Made by a program: the position numbers and the translations under genes. This document shows positions 19,313 through 28,246 of a stretch of DNA of 64,000 nucleotides, piece after piece. Source of the DNA: an uncultured Saprospiraceae bacterium (GTDB lineage Bacteria; Bacteroidota; Bacteroidia; Chitinophagales; Saprospiraceae); NCBI GenBank assembly GCA_937927575.1, contig CALBEE010000110.1, forward strand, positions 1 through 64,000. The letters run 5' to 3'. Numbering within the stretch: the first letter of the stretch is position 1; each line of letters begins with the position of its first letter. The notes beneath the pieces are model-generated. The model saw only the letters and a program-made list of their open reading frames with translations. It did no database searches and was not told the origin of the DNA.

Positions 19313-20296
19313 ATGAGTCACATGAAATTGATTGATAGACATAACAGAATTGCTAAATATCTACGCATTGGCGTTACAGATAGGTGTAATTTGCGCTGTC
19401 GATATTGTATGCCAGAAGAAGGTATCGATTTTGCCCACCGAAATGATATTCTTTCTTACGAAGAGATCATTAGAATTTCAAAGTTGTTTTCAAAGTTGGG
19501 CGTAGAAAAAGTTCGTTTGACAGGTGGAGAGCCTTTTGTCAGAAAGGATATTGATATTCTATTGAGTTCATTGTCTACTCTTTTTGACAAAGTGCATATT
19601 ACCACCAACGCTACATTGCTTTCTGGTTATATTGATCTCCTCAAGAACATTAATGTTTCAGGATTAAATATATCAATCGACTCTCTCGATAGAGATAGAT
19701 TTTTTATGATTACAAGGAGAGATAGTTTTGATGTAGTCATGAATAATATTTTGAAATGCATCGAACTAAAGATTCCTGTCAAGCTCAATATGGTAGTAAT
19801 GAAAGGAGTCAATGATATGGAAGTCATCGATTTTGTAAAATTTGGACTCCACCATAATGTAGAAGTGAGATTTATAGAGGCGATGCCTTTTAATGATGAC
19901 GATGGCAATAGAGATGTATATATGTCTGCGGCTGAGATATCTCAATTGATTGCTACTACATTTCCCTCTCTACATAAGTTGATAGCCGATGGATCTTCTT
20001 CGGACAAATATACAATACATGGACGCCCCATAGTGGGAATCATTCCTGCATATTCTAGGTCGCTTTGTGGAAGTTGTGATCGAATTAGATTGACACCGCA
20101 AGGTGAATTTTTGACTTGTCTGTATGCACAATCCGGCACTAATTTATTGACTATGGTAAGAGATGTTAATGTAAGTGATACTGATATTCAACAGGCTATT
20201 ATGGATAGTGTATTGCAGAAAAAGAAATCAGGATTTGAAGAAGAAGCATTGATTAATAAAAATGCTTTTAGAAGTATGACAACAATAGGCGGATGA
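19313..20296 (+). CDS. moaA: GTP 3',8-cyclase MoaA
   Basis: Radical-SAM enzyme that starts molybdopterin synthesis by cyclising GTP to 3',8-cyclo-GTP, used by MoaC. The 327-residue protein has the radical-SAM motif TDRCNLRCRYCMPEEG (C25, C29, C32), the TGGEPFVRKD motif, and the C-terminal second-cluster motif CGSCDRIRLT...LTCLYA. It ends in the conserved Gly-Gly pair that is needed for activity in this family. The ATG at 19313 is used here; the ATG at 19322 (MKLIDRHNRI) is nearly as good. It overlaps moeA by 4 bases and is the first gene of the cofactor operon. Confidence 0.96.
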   Translation: MSHMKLIDRHNRIAKYLRIGVTDRCNLRCRYCMPEEGIDFAHRNDILSYEEIIRISKLFSKLGVEKVRLTGGEPFVRKDIDILLSSLSTLFDKVHITTNATLLSGYIDLLKNINVSGLNISIDSLDRDRFFMITRRDSFDVVMNNILKCIELKIPVKLNMVVMKGVNDMEVIDFVKFGLHHNVEVRFIEAMPFNDDDGNRDVYMSAAEISQLIATTFPSLHKLIADGSSSDKYTIHGRPIVGIIPAYSRSLCGSCDRIRLTPQGEFLTCLYAQSGTNLLTMVRDVNVSDTDIQQAIMDSVLQKKKSGFEEEALINKNAFRSMTTIGG

Positions 20297-21477
20297 TAAG
20301 TGTAAAGGAAGCCTTGACGAAAGTATTAAGTACAGCTAATAACTTAGGAACAGAAATAGTTTCTATTCATGACGCGATTGGACGGACTTTAGCAGAAGAT
20401 ATTTTTGCAGATCGAGCAATGCCACCTTTTGATAGAGTTACTATGGATGGCATCTGTATAGATTATACTTTTTATGCGCAAGGCCATAGAAAATTTTTGA
20501 CCGAATCAGTAGCAGCAGCTGGAAGTCCTACCGTGACGCTACATGATCAGAGCAAATGTATCGAGATTATGACAGGAGCACCTTTAGCTCTTGGAGCAGA
20601 TACTGTGATTAGATACGAAGATCTCAAAGCGATAGAAGGTGGTTTTGAAATTGTTGAGCCAATTTATCAAGGAAAAAACATTCATCGCAAAGGAAGTGAT
20701 CATAAAGAAAATGCTATTTTATTAAACAAGGATAAAAAAATAAAAGCGATAGATATCAATGTGTTGGCTTCTGTGGGAAAGACAAAGATATCTGTTTACA
20801 AAAAACCTAAGGTCGCAGTTATTTCTTCTGGAGATGAATTGGTTGAAATAGAAAATATTCCGGCAAGCTATCAAATCAGAAAGTCGAACGTATATATGCT
20901 CCAATCAAGATTGAAAGAGTTGGGTATATATTCCAATGTTTTTCATTTTGTTGACAATAGTAATTCGATTTACGAAGAATTGAATTCAATACTGCAAGAC
21001 TTTGATGTGATACTAATGAGTGGTGGGGTAAGTAAGGGTAAGTTTGATTTTATCCCTGAAGTTCTAGATCGATTAGGATTTGAAAAATTATTTCATCGTG
21101 TGGCCCAGCGACCAGGAAAGCCATTTTGGTTTGGGCAGAAAGATGAAAAAGTAGTCTTTGCATTTCCCGGTAATCCTGTTTCTACTTTGGCTTGTTTTCA
21201 TAAGTATTTTATGCCTTGGTTGTATCAAGTAAGAGTTCAAAGTTATAATCCGTTAAAAGTCGTTTTGGGAACTGAAGTGCGCTTTCAGCCAGACTTAGAT
21301 TATTTCGCTCAGGCATCTATTGAGCAAGCTGAAGATGGAAGATGGATAGCGACAGTTAAACATGGAAACGGTTCAGGTGATATGGTGAGCCCAACTCAGA
21401 TGGATGGATTTATAGAATTACCAAGAGGCCAGGAAGTGTATAAGGTGGGTCAAATATTTGAATTTATGAAATTTTAA
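20293..21477 (+). CDS. moeA: Molybdopterin molybdenumtransferase MoeA
   Basis: Inserts molybdate into adenylylated molybdopterin. The 394-residue protein has the standard length and order: N-terminal MoeA domains (IHDAIGRTLAEDIFADRAMPPFDRVTMDG), the MoCF-binding core with KVAVISSGDELVE, QIRKSNVYML and DVILMSGGVSKGKFDF, the substrate loop HRVAQRPGKPFWFG, AFPGNPVSTLACF, and the C-terminal MoeA domain IV ending GQEVYKVGQIFEF. It overlaps moaA by 4 bases and moaC starts 2 bases later, so the three are one transcript. Confidence 0.96.
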   Translation: MISVKEALTKVLSTANNLGTEIVSIHDAIGRTLAEDIFADRAMPPFDRVTMDGICIDYTFYAQGHRKFLTESVAAAGSPTVTLHDQSKCIEIMTGAPLALGADTVIRYEDLKAIEGGFEIVEPIYQGKNIHRKGSDHKENAILLNKDKKIKAIDINVLASVGKTKISVYKKPKVAVISSGDELVEIENIPASYQIRKSNVYMLQSRLKELGIYSNVFHFVDNSNSIYEELNSILQDFDVILMSGGVSKGKFDFIPEVLDRLGFEKLFHRVAQRPGKPFWFGQKDEKVVFAFPGNPVSTLACFHKYFMPWLYQVRVQSYNPLKVVLGTEVRFQPDLDYFAQASIEQAEDGRWIATVKHGNGSGDMVSPTQMDGFIELPRGQEVYKVGQIFEFMKF

Positions 21478-21479
21478 TA

Positions 21480-21962
21480 ATGTCAAAAAAACTTACACAT
21501 ATTAATAAGGAAGGACAACCAGGAATGGTAGATGTCAGTAATAAAATGATAACAACAAGGCTGGCTTCAGCAAGTGGAAAAATCACTTTGGGTAGTGAAA
21601 TCATGGCCTCATTGGCTTCAGAAGGATACGCCACTAAGAAAGGATCAATAGCGCAAACTGCAATCATAGCAGCTACCATGGCTGTTAAAAATACATACAA
21701 TACCATACCGCTATGCCATCAAATTCCGATCACTTCGTGTAAAGTAAATGTGGATCCACATAATGAAGGATTTAATATCTCTTGTACTGTGAAAACTAAT
21801 GGACAAACTGGTGTTGAAATGGAGGCATTGCATGGAGTATCAACTGCCGCATTGACGATCTATGATATGTGTAAAGCACTTTCACATGATATGATCATTA
21901 GCAATATACAATTAGACAAAAAGACAGGAGGAAAATCAAATTATGAAAGAAAAGTATCATAA
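21480..21962 (+). CDS. moaC: Cyclic pyranopterin monophosphate synthase MoaC
   Basis: Converts MoaA product to cyclic pyranopterin monophosphate. The 160-residue length is typical. Family signatures are GQPGMVDVSNK near the N-terminus, KKGSIAQTAIIAATMAVKNT, IPLCHQIPI and MEALHGVSTAALTIYDMCKALSHDM, which contains the conserved lysine, then KTGGKSNYER near the end. The 3' end overlaps the next gene by 20 bases. No moaD or moaE, whose products make molybdopterin from this intermediate, is present in the window. Confidence 0.96.
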   Translation: MSKKLTHINKEGQPGMVDVSNKMITTRLASASGKITLGSEIMASLASEGYATKKGSIAQTAIIAATMAVKNTYNTIPLCHQIPITSCKVNVDPHNEGFNISCTVKTNGQTGVEMEALHGVSTAALTIYDMCKALSHDMIISNIQLDKKTGGKSNYERKVS

Positions 21963-23052
21963 ACATCCGCCATTATTCAAGCCTATACGAGGTAAGTACC
22001 ATCGCAATGAGTGGGCAATATATGGAACGAATTGCAATCGAATAGAATCTTTTTTTGAAAAATTAGATCAAAGATTGTCACCTCAGTATAAGTTAACTTA
22101 TGTCGATGCTGATCATCATGTGGAGTTAGAAAAGACCCATTTTCAAATTGGTAAAAAGCAATTTTCCCAATCCACTCCACTACATTGGAATGAATATGAT
22201 GATAGACTCCAAAGTTGGCATACAGATGCAGTCATTGTCAATGGTAATCATTATCCTGCCGATCGGCAAATTGTATTTATTGATCCTAAGAAAAAAGAAT
22301 CATTACAAAGAAGGGTAGAGCAACTTACGCAAATAGATGTTGTAATTAAATTGGATGATACACCTATTTATGATTTTGTAAACGAAAAAATACAAGATGA
22401 GACGCTTATTATCCAAGCGGATGATAATGGTCTATTAGATGCTCTTATTATCGAAAGAATCATTGCAAATAAAGCACCTTTAAAAGCGATCATCCTGGCA
22501 GGTGGAAAAAGCAAGCGTATGGGTGAAGATAAATCTCAAATCGACTATCATGGTAAGCCGCAAGAAGTATTTGCCGCTGATATTTGTACGCACTTGGGAA
22601 TAGAGACTTTTATATCTAAATCACACAGTTATGATAAAGATATGATCAATGATTATCCTGTAATTAAAGATAAACTTTTAGATATGGGACCCTTTGGAGC
22701 GATCCTATCTGCGATGATGAGTGATCCCAATGCGGCTTGGTTAGTTTTAGCATGTGATTTACCTTATATTACCTCTGATTCTATTTCAGAATTAATTGCT
22801 AGTAGAAATGTAAGTAAACAATCGACGGCATATAGAAAAGATGATCAGCCGTTTCCGGAGCCATTACTTGCAATTTACGAACCAAGTATCTATCAACGTA
22901 TGTTGCGATTTTTATCTCTTGGTTATGCTTGCCCTCGTAAGGTTTTAATTAATAGTGATGTAGAACATGTAATCCTTGCAAAAGAGGAAATCGCGTTTAA
23001 CGCCAATACTCTTGATGAAAAAAATGCAGTGATAAAAACTTTAACAAAATAG
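21943..23052 (+). CDS. MobA-like nucleotidyltransferase with extra, possibly MobB-derived N-terminal domain
   Basis: The C-terminal half (about residue 180 to 369) is a MobA-type nucleotidyltransferase that would link GMP to molybdopterin. It has LAGGKSKRMGEDKSQIDYHGKP with the glycine-rich nucleotide loop, PVIKDKLLDMGPFGAILSAM, and ACDLPYITSD. The LAGG and DK pattern is MobA-like rather than MocA-like. The N-terminal ~180 residues begin RNEWAIYGTNCNRIESFFEKL, which sits where MobB would carry a P-loop (GxxxSGKTT) but lacks the lysine. MobB ancestry is inference from order and pattern. It overlaps moaC by 20 bases and the next ATG follows its stop directly. Confidence 0.8.
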   Translation: MKEKYHKHPPLFKPIRGKYHRNEWAIYGTNCNRIESFFEKLDQRLSPQYKLTYVDADHHVELEKTHFQIGKKQFSQSTPLHWNEYDDRLQSWHTDAVIVNGNHYPADRQIVFIDPKKKESLQRRVEQLTQIDVVIKLDDTPIYDFVNEKIQDETLIIQADDNGLLDALIIERIIANKAPLKAIILAGGKSKRMGEDKSQIDYHGKPQEVFAADICTHLGIETFISKSHSYDKDMINDYPVIKDKLLDMGPFGAILSAMMSDPNAAWLVLACDLPYITSDSISELIASRNVSKQSTAYRKDDQPFPEPLLAIYEPSIYQRMLRFLSLGYACPRKVLINSDVEHVILAKEEIAFNANTLDEKNAVIKTLTK

Positions 23053-24108
23053 ATGGCAGAAGATCGATATATACGTCAGCGATTATTGGATGAGATTGGT
23101 AATAAAGGGCAGCATAAACTTTCATCTGCTCATGTTGCTGTCATTGGTTGTGGAGGATTAGGATCTGTAGCGGCTCCTTATCTAGCCGGAGCTGGAATCG
23201 GAAAATTAACATTGATAGATGGTGATGTACCGGATGTAACCAACCTGCATCGTCAAGTTTTTTTTGATGAATCCCAGACTTCTAAGACTAAGGCCAGATT
23301 GTTAGCTGATCATATCCAAAAGCTCAATAGTGAAGTGGAAGTTGTCGTCGTAGAGCAGATGATTACTAAAAAGAATATTGAAAAATTAATTCAGGGCGTT
23401 TCAGTAATCTTGGAATGCACAGATAATATCCAAACTAAATATTTGGTTAATGATTTCTGCCACATGCATTATATTCCATTGGTTTATGGTGCGATGCATA
23501 AGTATGAAGGCTACGTTTCTTTTTTCGAAAATGAAAGCAAAGATTCTGTGCATCTAAGAGATATTTTCTCAGTACCTAACGATAATATTCCTACATGTGC
23601 GGAGGTGGGTGTAATGGGGACTTTGGCTGGGATCATTGGTTTAATGCAAGCTAATGAAGCGATCAAATTTATAGCAGGTGCAGGAGGAGTTTTAAGAAAT
23701 CAATTGTTGACTTATAATATTCTTTATAACGATCAACTCAAGCTCAAGCTCAAAAAGTCGTATAAAAATAATGTTGCTGCGATCTATCAAGTGAGTAGTT
23801 ATCAATCGAAAGTGGATTGCGATGTATTAGAAATTTCTTTCGAAAGCTTGCAAGCGAATAGATCTAAATATGATCTTATTTCTATTCTCGAAGATTACGA
23901 ACATAAGGATATCGATCTGTCGGTTGAGCAAATACCCTTGAGTACAATTCACCCAGAAGAATTGGTGGAAGACCTTAATGGCCCTACAGTATTTTATTGT
24001 ACTACAGGAAAACGCAGTGCTTCATTGGTAAGGATGATGAAGGCGATAGATTCCGATATTGAAATTTATAGCTTGAAAGGAGGACTCAAAGCAATGGTGT
24101 CGAGTTAG
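23053..24108 (+). CDS. MoeB/ThiF-type adenylyltransferase with C-terminal rhodanese domain
   Basis: Expected to adenylate the C-terminal glycine of a ubiquitin-like sulfur carrier (MoaD or ThiS) and, through the rhodanese domain, to support its thiocarboxylation. The 351-residue protein has the nucleotide fold VIGCGGLGSVAAPYLAGAGIG, the LIDGDVPDVTNLHRQ motif, the DNIQTKYLVND segment, and the active cysteine in PTCAEVGV (C182). The rhodanese-like end has the cysteine loop YCTTGKRSAS (C316). The two CxxC pairs that hold zinc in E. coli MoeB are absent (DSVHLRDIF stands in place of the first). It begins directly after the mobA-like stop and is the last gene of the cofactor operon. Confidence 0.9.
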   Translation: MAEDRYIRQRLLDEIGNKGQHKLSSAHVAVIGCGGLGSVAAPYLAGAGIGKLTLIDGDVPDVTNLHRQVFFDESQTSKTKARLLADHIQKLNSEVEVVVVEQMITKKNIEKLIQGVSVILECTDNIQTKYLVNDFCHMHYIPLVYGAMHKYEGYVSFFENESKDSVHLRDIFSVPNDNIPTCAEVGVMGTLAGIIGLMQANEAIKFIAGAGGVLRNQLLTYNILYNDQLKLKLKKSYKNNVAAIYQVSSYQSKVDCDVLEISFESLQANRSKYDLISILEDYEHKDIDLSVEQIPLSTIHPEELVEDLNGPTVFYCTTGKRSASLVRMMKAIDSDIEIYSLKGGLKAMVSS

Positions 24109-24149
24109 AACATTTAATTTTAGAATCTACTTGTTGGGAAAAAGTAATT

Positions 24150-24788
24150 ATGGCTATCGACTATTGGCATGAGTTTATTTCAGATCATATTTATCATGTG
24201 TATAATCATGCAGTATCTGATCAAAATTTGTTTATTTCTGATGAAGATTATGTAGATTTTTTAGCTAAGTATAAGAAGTATATTGCTCCTTTCGTGGATA
24301 CATATGCGTATTGTATAATGCCAAATCATTTCCATTTGTTATTTAAAGTGAAATCGTATGATAAGCTTGTACGGATTTCTAAATTAGATCCTACAAATGC
24401 AAGGCTTAAATTAATAGAGTCAGAAAGCTATGTTAACGAATACGTTCTTTCTCAGTGGAAAAGAATGCTTAGTTCGTATGCCATTTCATATAATAATAGG
24501 CATAAAAGAAGAGGGCAACTTTTTTTAAAAAGAATGAAGCGAGTAAGTATTGATAAAGAGCAAAGATTTTCCAATCTACTTTCTTATATACATCATAATC
24601 CAATTCACCATAATTTTTGTTCTGATTATTATAGTTGGAAGTACTCTTCCTATAAGGTGTATTCTCAGTCAATTAAGCATACTGCCCTTGATGTCCAGTG
24701 TGTTCTAAATTGGTTTGGTGGTAAGGCAAAATTCCTTCATTATCACAATGAATTTAAATTGATCAAAAAAGAAGATAATTTGGACTGA
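24150..24788 (+). CDS. REP-associated tyrosine transposase (RAYT, Y1/HUH family)
   Basis: Single-strand DNA transposase-like protein of the IS200-related Y1 family, the kind that binds and spreads palindromic REP elements. The 212-residue protein has DHIYHVYNHAVSDQNLFISDEDY near its start, the HUH metal motif in YCIMPNHFHLLFKV (HFH, about residues 55-57), and NLLSYIHHNPIHHNF, which holds the catalytic tyrosine region. It lacks the flanking structure of a full insertion sequence. Its stop codon (24786-24788) is directly joined to a three-copy 182-bp palindromic repeat, its probable substrate. It follows moeB-like by 41 bases but has no functional link to it. Confidence 0.9.
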   Translation: MAIDYWHEFISDHIYHVYNHAVSDQNLFISDEDYVDFLAKYKKYIAPFVDTYAYCIMPNHFHLLFKVKSYDKLVRISKLDPTNARLKLIESESYVNEYVLSQWKRMLSSYAISYNNRHKRRGQLFLKRMKRVSIDKEQRFSNLLSYIHHNPIHHNFCSDYYSWKYSSYKVYSQSIKHTALDVQCVLNWFGGKAKFLHYHNEFKLIKKEDNLD

Positions 24789-25313
24789 TTATTTTCAGAC
24801 TCCTAAGCGCGCTAGCGATTGGTAAGCTGAAAAAATTCTTTGCGCAATGGCAATTAAACAAATAAGAAACCTCTTATATAGTAAATGGGTAAGCGTTATC
24901 TCATGAGCTTACCAATCCCTTTGTGCTTGGTAGTCTCACGGGAGCCTTATGCATTATTCGATTGTACCCATTATTTTCAGACTCCTCAGCGCGCTAGCGA
25001 TTGGTAAGCTGAAAAATTCCCTTGCGCAATGGCAATTCAATAAATAAGAAACCTCCTATATAGTAAATGGGAAAGCGTTATCCCATGAGCTTACCAATCC
25101 CTTTGTGCTTGGGAGTCTCACGGGAGTCTTATGCATTATTCGATTGTACCCATTATTTTCAGACTCCTCAGCGCGCTAGCGATTGGTAAGCTGAAAAAAT
25201 TCTTTGCGCAATGGCAATTAAATAAATAAGAAACCTCTTATATAGTAAATGGGAAAGCGTTATCCCATGAGCTTACCAATCCCTTTGTGCTTGGGAATCT
25301 CACGGGAGTCTTG
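24788..25313. repeat. Three tandem 182-bp units with internal inverted arms (RAYT-linked BIME-like array)
   Basis: Three near-identical units start at 24788, 24970 and 25152 (period exactly 182); the third decays after about 25313. Each unit holds a perfect 12-bp inverted pair, GATTGGTAAGCT and AGCTTACCAATC, at 24817-24828/24906-24917, 24999-25010/25088-25099 and 25181-25192/25270-25281. The pairing extends imperfectly outward from GACTCC...to...GTAGTC, so each unit can fold into a long hairpin with a ~77-base loop. This fills the whole gap between the transposase stop and the iorB-like stop at 25325. No coding sequence is seen in it. The arrangement fits a REP/BIME array mobilised by the adjacent RAYT; it may also terminate or stabilise the two convergent transcripts. 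Confidence 0.92.
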
Positions 25314-25324
25314 CGCACTTATTC

Positions 25325-27484
25325 TTACCCCAATACTTCCACTTCCTTGACAAAAGGTTGCTTATATATTCGCTTTCCAGTGGCCTTATACAAGGCATTA
25401 GCCACAGCACCACCAGCAGGCGGAAGGGATGGCTCTCCGAGACCTGTTGGACTCAATCCATTCTCTACAAAATGCACATCTATTTTTGGTGCTTCTCCAC
25501 TACGGATCATTCTATATTTATTAAAATTATCAGCTGATGGTTTTCCATTGACAAAAGAAAAATCTCCATACATCGCATGACCAATACCATCGATGATTCC
25601 ACCTTCTATTTGATTGGTTGCTGCTATAGGATTAATTACGATACCACAATCCACAGCACAAGTAACTTTGGTAACAGTAGGTGTTCCGTTTATGACTTCT
25701 ACATCCGCCACTTCTGCAACATGCGTATTATGAGAATAATATACACTTAGTCCTTGATACACACCATCTTTGGCTTTTCCATAATTAGATTTGTTTACAG
25801 CAAGCATCAGAACACCAGCCATGCGATCTGGGTCCCATTGCATATTATCATCTTTATTTTTCTTAGCATTTTCATAAAGTCCCAATCTCATTTTTACAGG
25901 ATCAACATTCAATATCTCTGCTACTTCATCAAAGAATGATTGTTCTGCAAAAGCTAGGAAATTGGTATAAGGCGCTCTCCACGCACCAGTAGTAATGTTA
26001 CTTTCAAATTTAGCATTGTCTACCCTGTAGTTATCGATCGCATAAGCAGGAAAGAAATTAGGAATCAATCCGTACATATTACTATTGGATGCTGCTTCGG
26101 TAATATGGTATCCGCTGATTTTTCCCTCTTTAACAGCTGCACGAATTTTATACTTTAATGCCACTCGATATGTACCCGCAGTCATATCATCTTCTCTCGA
26201 AAATTGTAATTGAATAGGCACTTTTGCTATGCTAGATATTTCGGCAGCTTCATCTCCAAAATCGCCATAAAGTCTTCTGCCAAATCCGCCACCCATTCTC
26301 GTCATATGCACTTCTATATCTTTAGGATCGCGTTTAAGTATTTCGGCTACTCGTCCTTGTTGCCATTGTGGTGTTTGTACAGGTCCTTTGAGATATACTT
26401 TTTCTTCAGTAACATGAGCGAAAAAATTCATTGGCTCAAGACAATTATGAGGCAAAAATGGAGATTCATAAGTTCGCTCGATTACTTCATCGGCTTCGGC
26501 AAATGCTTTCGAAACATCTCCATTATTTCTTACGGGCTCTACTTTGCTGTCGAGTAAGGCCATCATCGTTTTATCATGATATGCAGTACTTTCTGCTAAC
26601 TCAGGTGCTTCCCATTTAGCGATAATCTCTTTTTTGCCTTTCATAGCCGCCCAAGTAGAATTGGCTATTATCGCGATCTTATCTCCAAATTGAAAAACTT
26701 GAGAGACGCCATTTACTGCTTTAGCGCCATCATCATTAAATGAAATTAATTTTTGACCAAACGCAGGAGGCCTCAATACTGACGCGAATTGCATTCCTTC
26801 TTCTCTTGTATCGATACCAAATAGCGGTTGGCCAGTAATGATTCCTTTAAGATCTACATTACGTTTGCTTTCACCTATGATTTTATATTCTTTAGCTTCT
26901 TTGAGTTTTACATCTTTTGGATCAGGTACTTCTAATAATGCTGCCGCGGAGGCTACTTCTCCATAACCTAAAGTCTCACCATTAGCATTACTAATCACGC
27001 CTTTACTAGCAGTACAGGTACTTGCATCTACACCCCACTGAGTAGCGGCAGCAGTGATCAGCATCGCTTTGGTAGTAGCTCCAGCTTGACGAAGTGCATC
27101 CCATCCATGTCGAATAGATTGACTTCCACCTGCCACTTGACGTTCATACTTTTCGGTGTCGAGTGGAGCTTGTTCTACCACTACATTATCCCAATCTACA
27201 TCCAGTTCTTCTGCAATAATCATCGGCATGGAAGTCTTGACGTTTTGACCGATTTCAGGGTTGGGAGACATGATCGTTACGACTCCATTATCACCGACTT
27301 TGATAAATCCACTCATCGTCACCCAGTTGTCTGGCATAATGATCTCTGGGATCAATTGCTTTACGACTTCATCATTTTTGCATCCTGACATAAATATAGA
27401 AAAGCCTAAAACCATTCCTCCTCCCGCGGCAGTACTCACCTTAAGGAATGATCGTCTATCTATTGTATTTTTATTTTTACTCAT
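25325..27484 (-). CDS. Molybdopterin-binding subunit, xanthine dehydrogenase/isoquinoline oxidoreductase family
   Basis: Large subunit of an exported molybdenum hydroxylase of the IorB type; the substrate (aldehyde or N-heterocycle) cannot be read from sequence. The 719-residue protein has a Tat signal (DRRSFLKVSTAAGGGMVLG) with a possible lipid cysteine (MSGC). It then shows the first molybdopterin domain with repeated AldOxCo segments: RNVDLKGIITGQPLFGIDT, ESPFLPHNCLEPMNFFA, and MGGGFGRRLYGDF. The C-terminal GLGEPSLPPAGGAVANA contains the glutamate that acts as base in this family. It lies 101 bases after the iron-sulfur subunit in the same operon. The nearby cofactor genes probably serve it. 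The electron acceptor is not encoded beside it. Confidence 0.93.
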   Translation of the reverse strand: MSKNKNTIDRRSFLKVSTAAGGGMVLGFSIFMSGCKNDEVVKQLIPEIIMPDNWVTMSGFIKVGDNGVVTIMSPNPEIGQNVKTSMPMIIAEELDVDWDNVVVEQAPLDTEKYERQVAGGSQSIRHGWDALRQAGATTKAMLITAAATQWGVDASTCTASKGVISNANGETLGYGEVASAAALLEVPDPKDVKLKEAKEYKIIGESKRNVDLKGIITGQPLFGIDTREEGMQFASVLRPPAFGQKLISFNDDGAKAVNGVSQVFQFGDKIAIIANSTWAAMKGKKEIIAKWEAPELAESTAYHDKTMMALLDSKVEPVRNNGDVSKAFAEADEVIERTYESPFLPHNCLEPMNFFAHVTEEKVYLKGPVQTPQWQQGRVAEILKRDPKDIEVHMTRMGGGFGRRLYGDFGDEAAEISSIAKVPIQLQFSREDDMTAGTYRVALKYKIRAAVKEGKISGYHITEAASNSNMYGLIPNFFPAYAIDNYRVDNAKFESNITTGAWRAPYTNFLAFAEQSFFDEVAEILNVDPVKMRLGLYENAKKNKDDNMQWDPDRMAGVLMLAVNKSNYGKAKDGVYQGLSVYYSHNTHVAEVADVEVINGTPTVTKVTCAVDCGIVINPIAATNQIEGGIIDGIGHAMYGDFSFVNGKPSADNFNKYRMIRSGEAPKIDVHFVENGLSPTGLGEPSLPPAGGAVANALYKATGKRIYKQPFVKEVEVLG

Positions 27485-27585
27485 GCTTGTCTCTTTTTTG
27501 CTAAGTGCCTATTCTGATGTTGAAATAATAGGCTTATGGCTTGTCTTGGTATCCTAATTATCTCATTATGCATTTTACTTAATAA

Positions 27586-28044
27586 CTAAGTGCGGCTGGC
27601 AGCAGTCTTAACTGCCGCTTTGATTCGGTTATAGGTGCCACATCTACAAAGATTTCCATGCATAGTATCTTCAATCTCTGATTCACTAGGATTGGCATTC
27701 TCGGCTAGTAGCGCGGCAGCAGTCATGATTTGCCCTGCTTGACAGTATCCACATTGTGGTACATCATGCTCTATCCAAGCTTGTTGAAGAGGATGAGTTC
27801 CATCTTCAGATAATCCTTCAATGGTTGTAATCTTTTTACCTGAGGCAGCACCGATCGGCAATGAACAAGATCTCGCAGCGGCACCATCGATATGAATGGT
27901 ACATGCCCCACATTGAGCGATACCACAACCATACTTGGTCCCTACAAGATTGAGCGTATCTCTGAGTACCCATAAGATTGGTGTGTCGTCGTCTACGTCT
28001 ACTGAATGATCTACACCGTTGACATTGATATTAAATTGAGCCAT
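27586..28044 (-). CDS. (2Fe-2S)-binding subunit of the molybdenum hydroxylase
   Basis: Small subunit that carries electrons from the molybdenum centre. It has a ferredoxin-type cluster ([16 protein letters not shown]...SC; C40, C45, C48, C60) and the second, helical cluster domain with [11 protein letters not shown] and [11 protein letters not shown]. The frame is open from 28077, but the ATG at 28044 ([10 protein letters not shown]) gives the normal 152-residue length and is preferred. No signal peptide is present; in this family it is carried across the membrane with the Tat-tagged large subunit. First gene of the two-gene minus-strand operon. Confidence 0.94.
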   Translation of the reverse strand: MAQFNINVNGVDHSVDVDDDTPILWVLRDTLNLVGTKYGCGIAQCGACTIHIDGAAARSCSLPIGAASGKKITTIEGLSEDGTHPLQQAWIEHDVPQCGYCQAGQIMTAAALLAENANPSESEIEDTMHGNLCRCGTYNRIKAAVKTAASRT

Positions 28045-28246
28045 ATAAAAGTTTTGAATTAGTGGAGATGAATTCAAAATGAATATTCATCATAGCTCCA
28101 AGATAAGGATTGTTTGGGAGTATTACAATAGAATCAAACTGAGTAGAATTGTTAGTCTTTCGTGATAACATTAACTACACGATGATATTTTCCTGAAATA
28201 GGAATTGGACAAATCGACAATTCCTCTTTTCGTTTATTTAGCCCAA

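Noticed and set aside
24150-24788. Complete IS200/IS605 insertion sequence
   Set aside because: The protein has the longer RAYT form and there is no tnpB or IS-type end; the palindromes lie in tandem on one side only.
24788-25313. Possible CRISPR array
   Set aside because: Only three copies, and the whole 182 bp is repeated with no unique spacers; the internal inverted arms and the adjacent RAYT fit a REP/BIME array.
28045-28077. Longer N-terminus for the iron-sulfur subunit
   Set aside because: The family starts directly at the [10 protein letters not shown]-like strand; the extra 11 residues match no known part.
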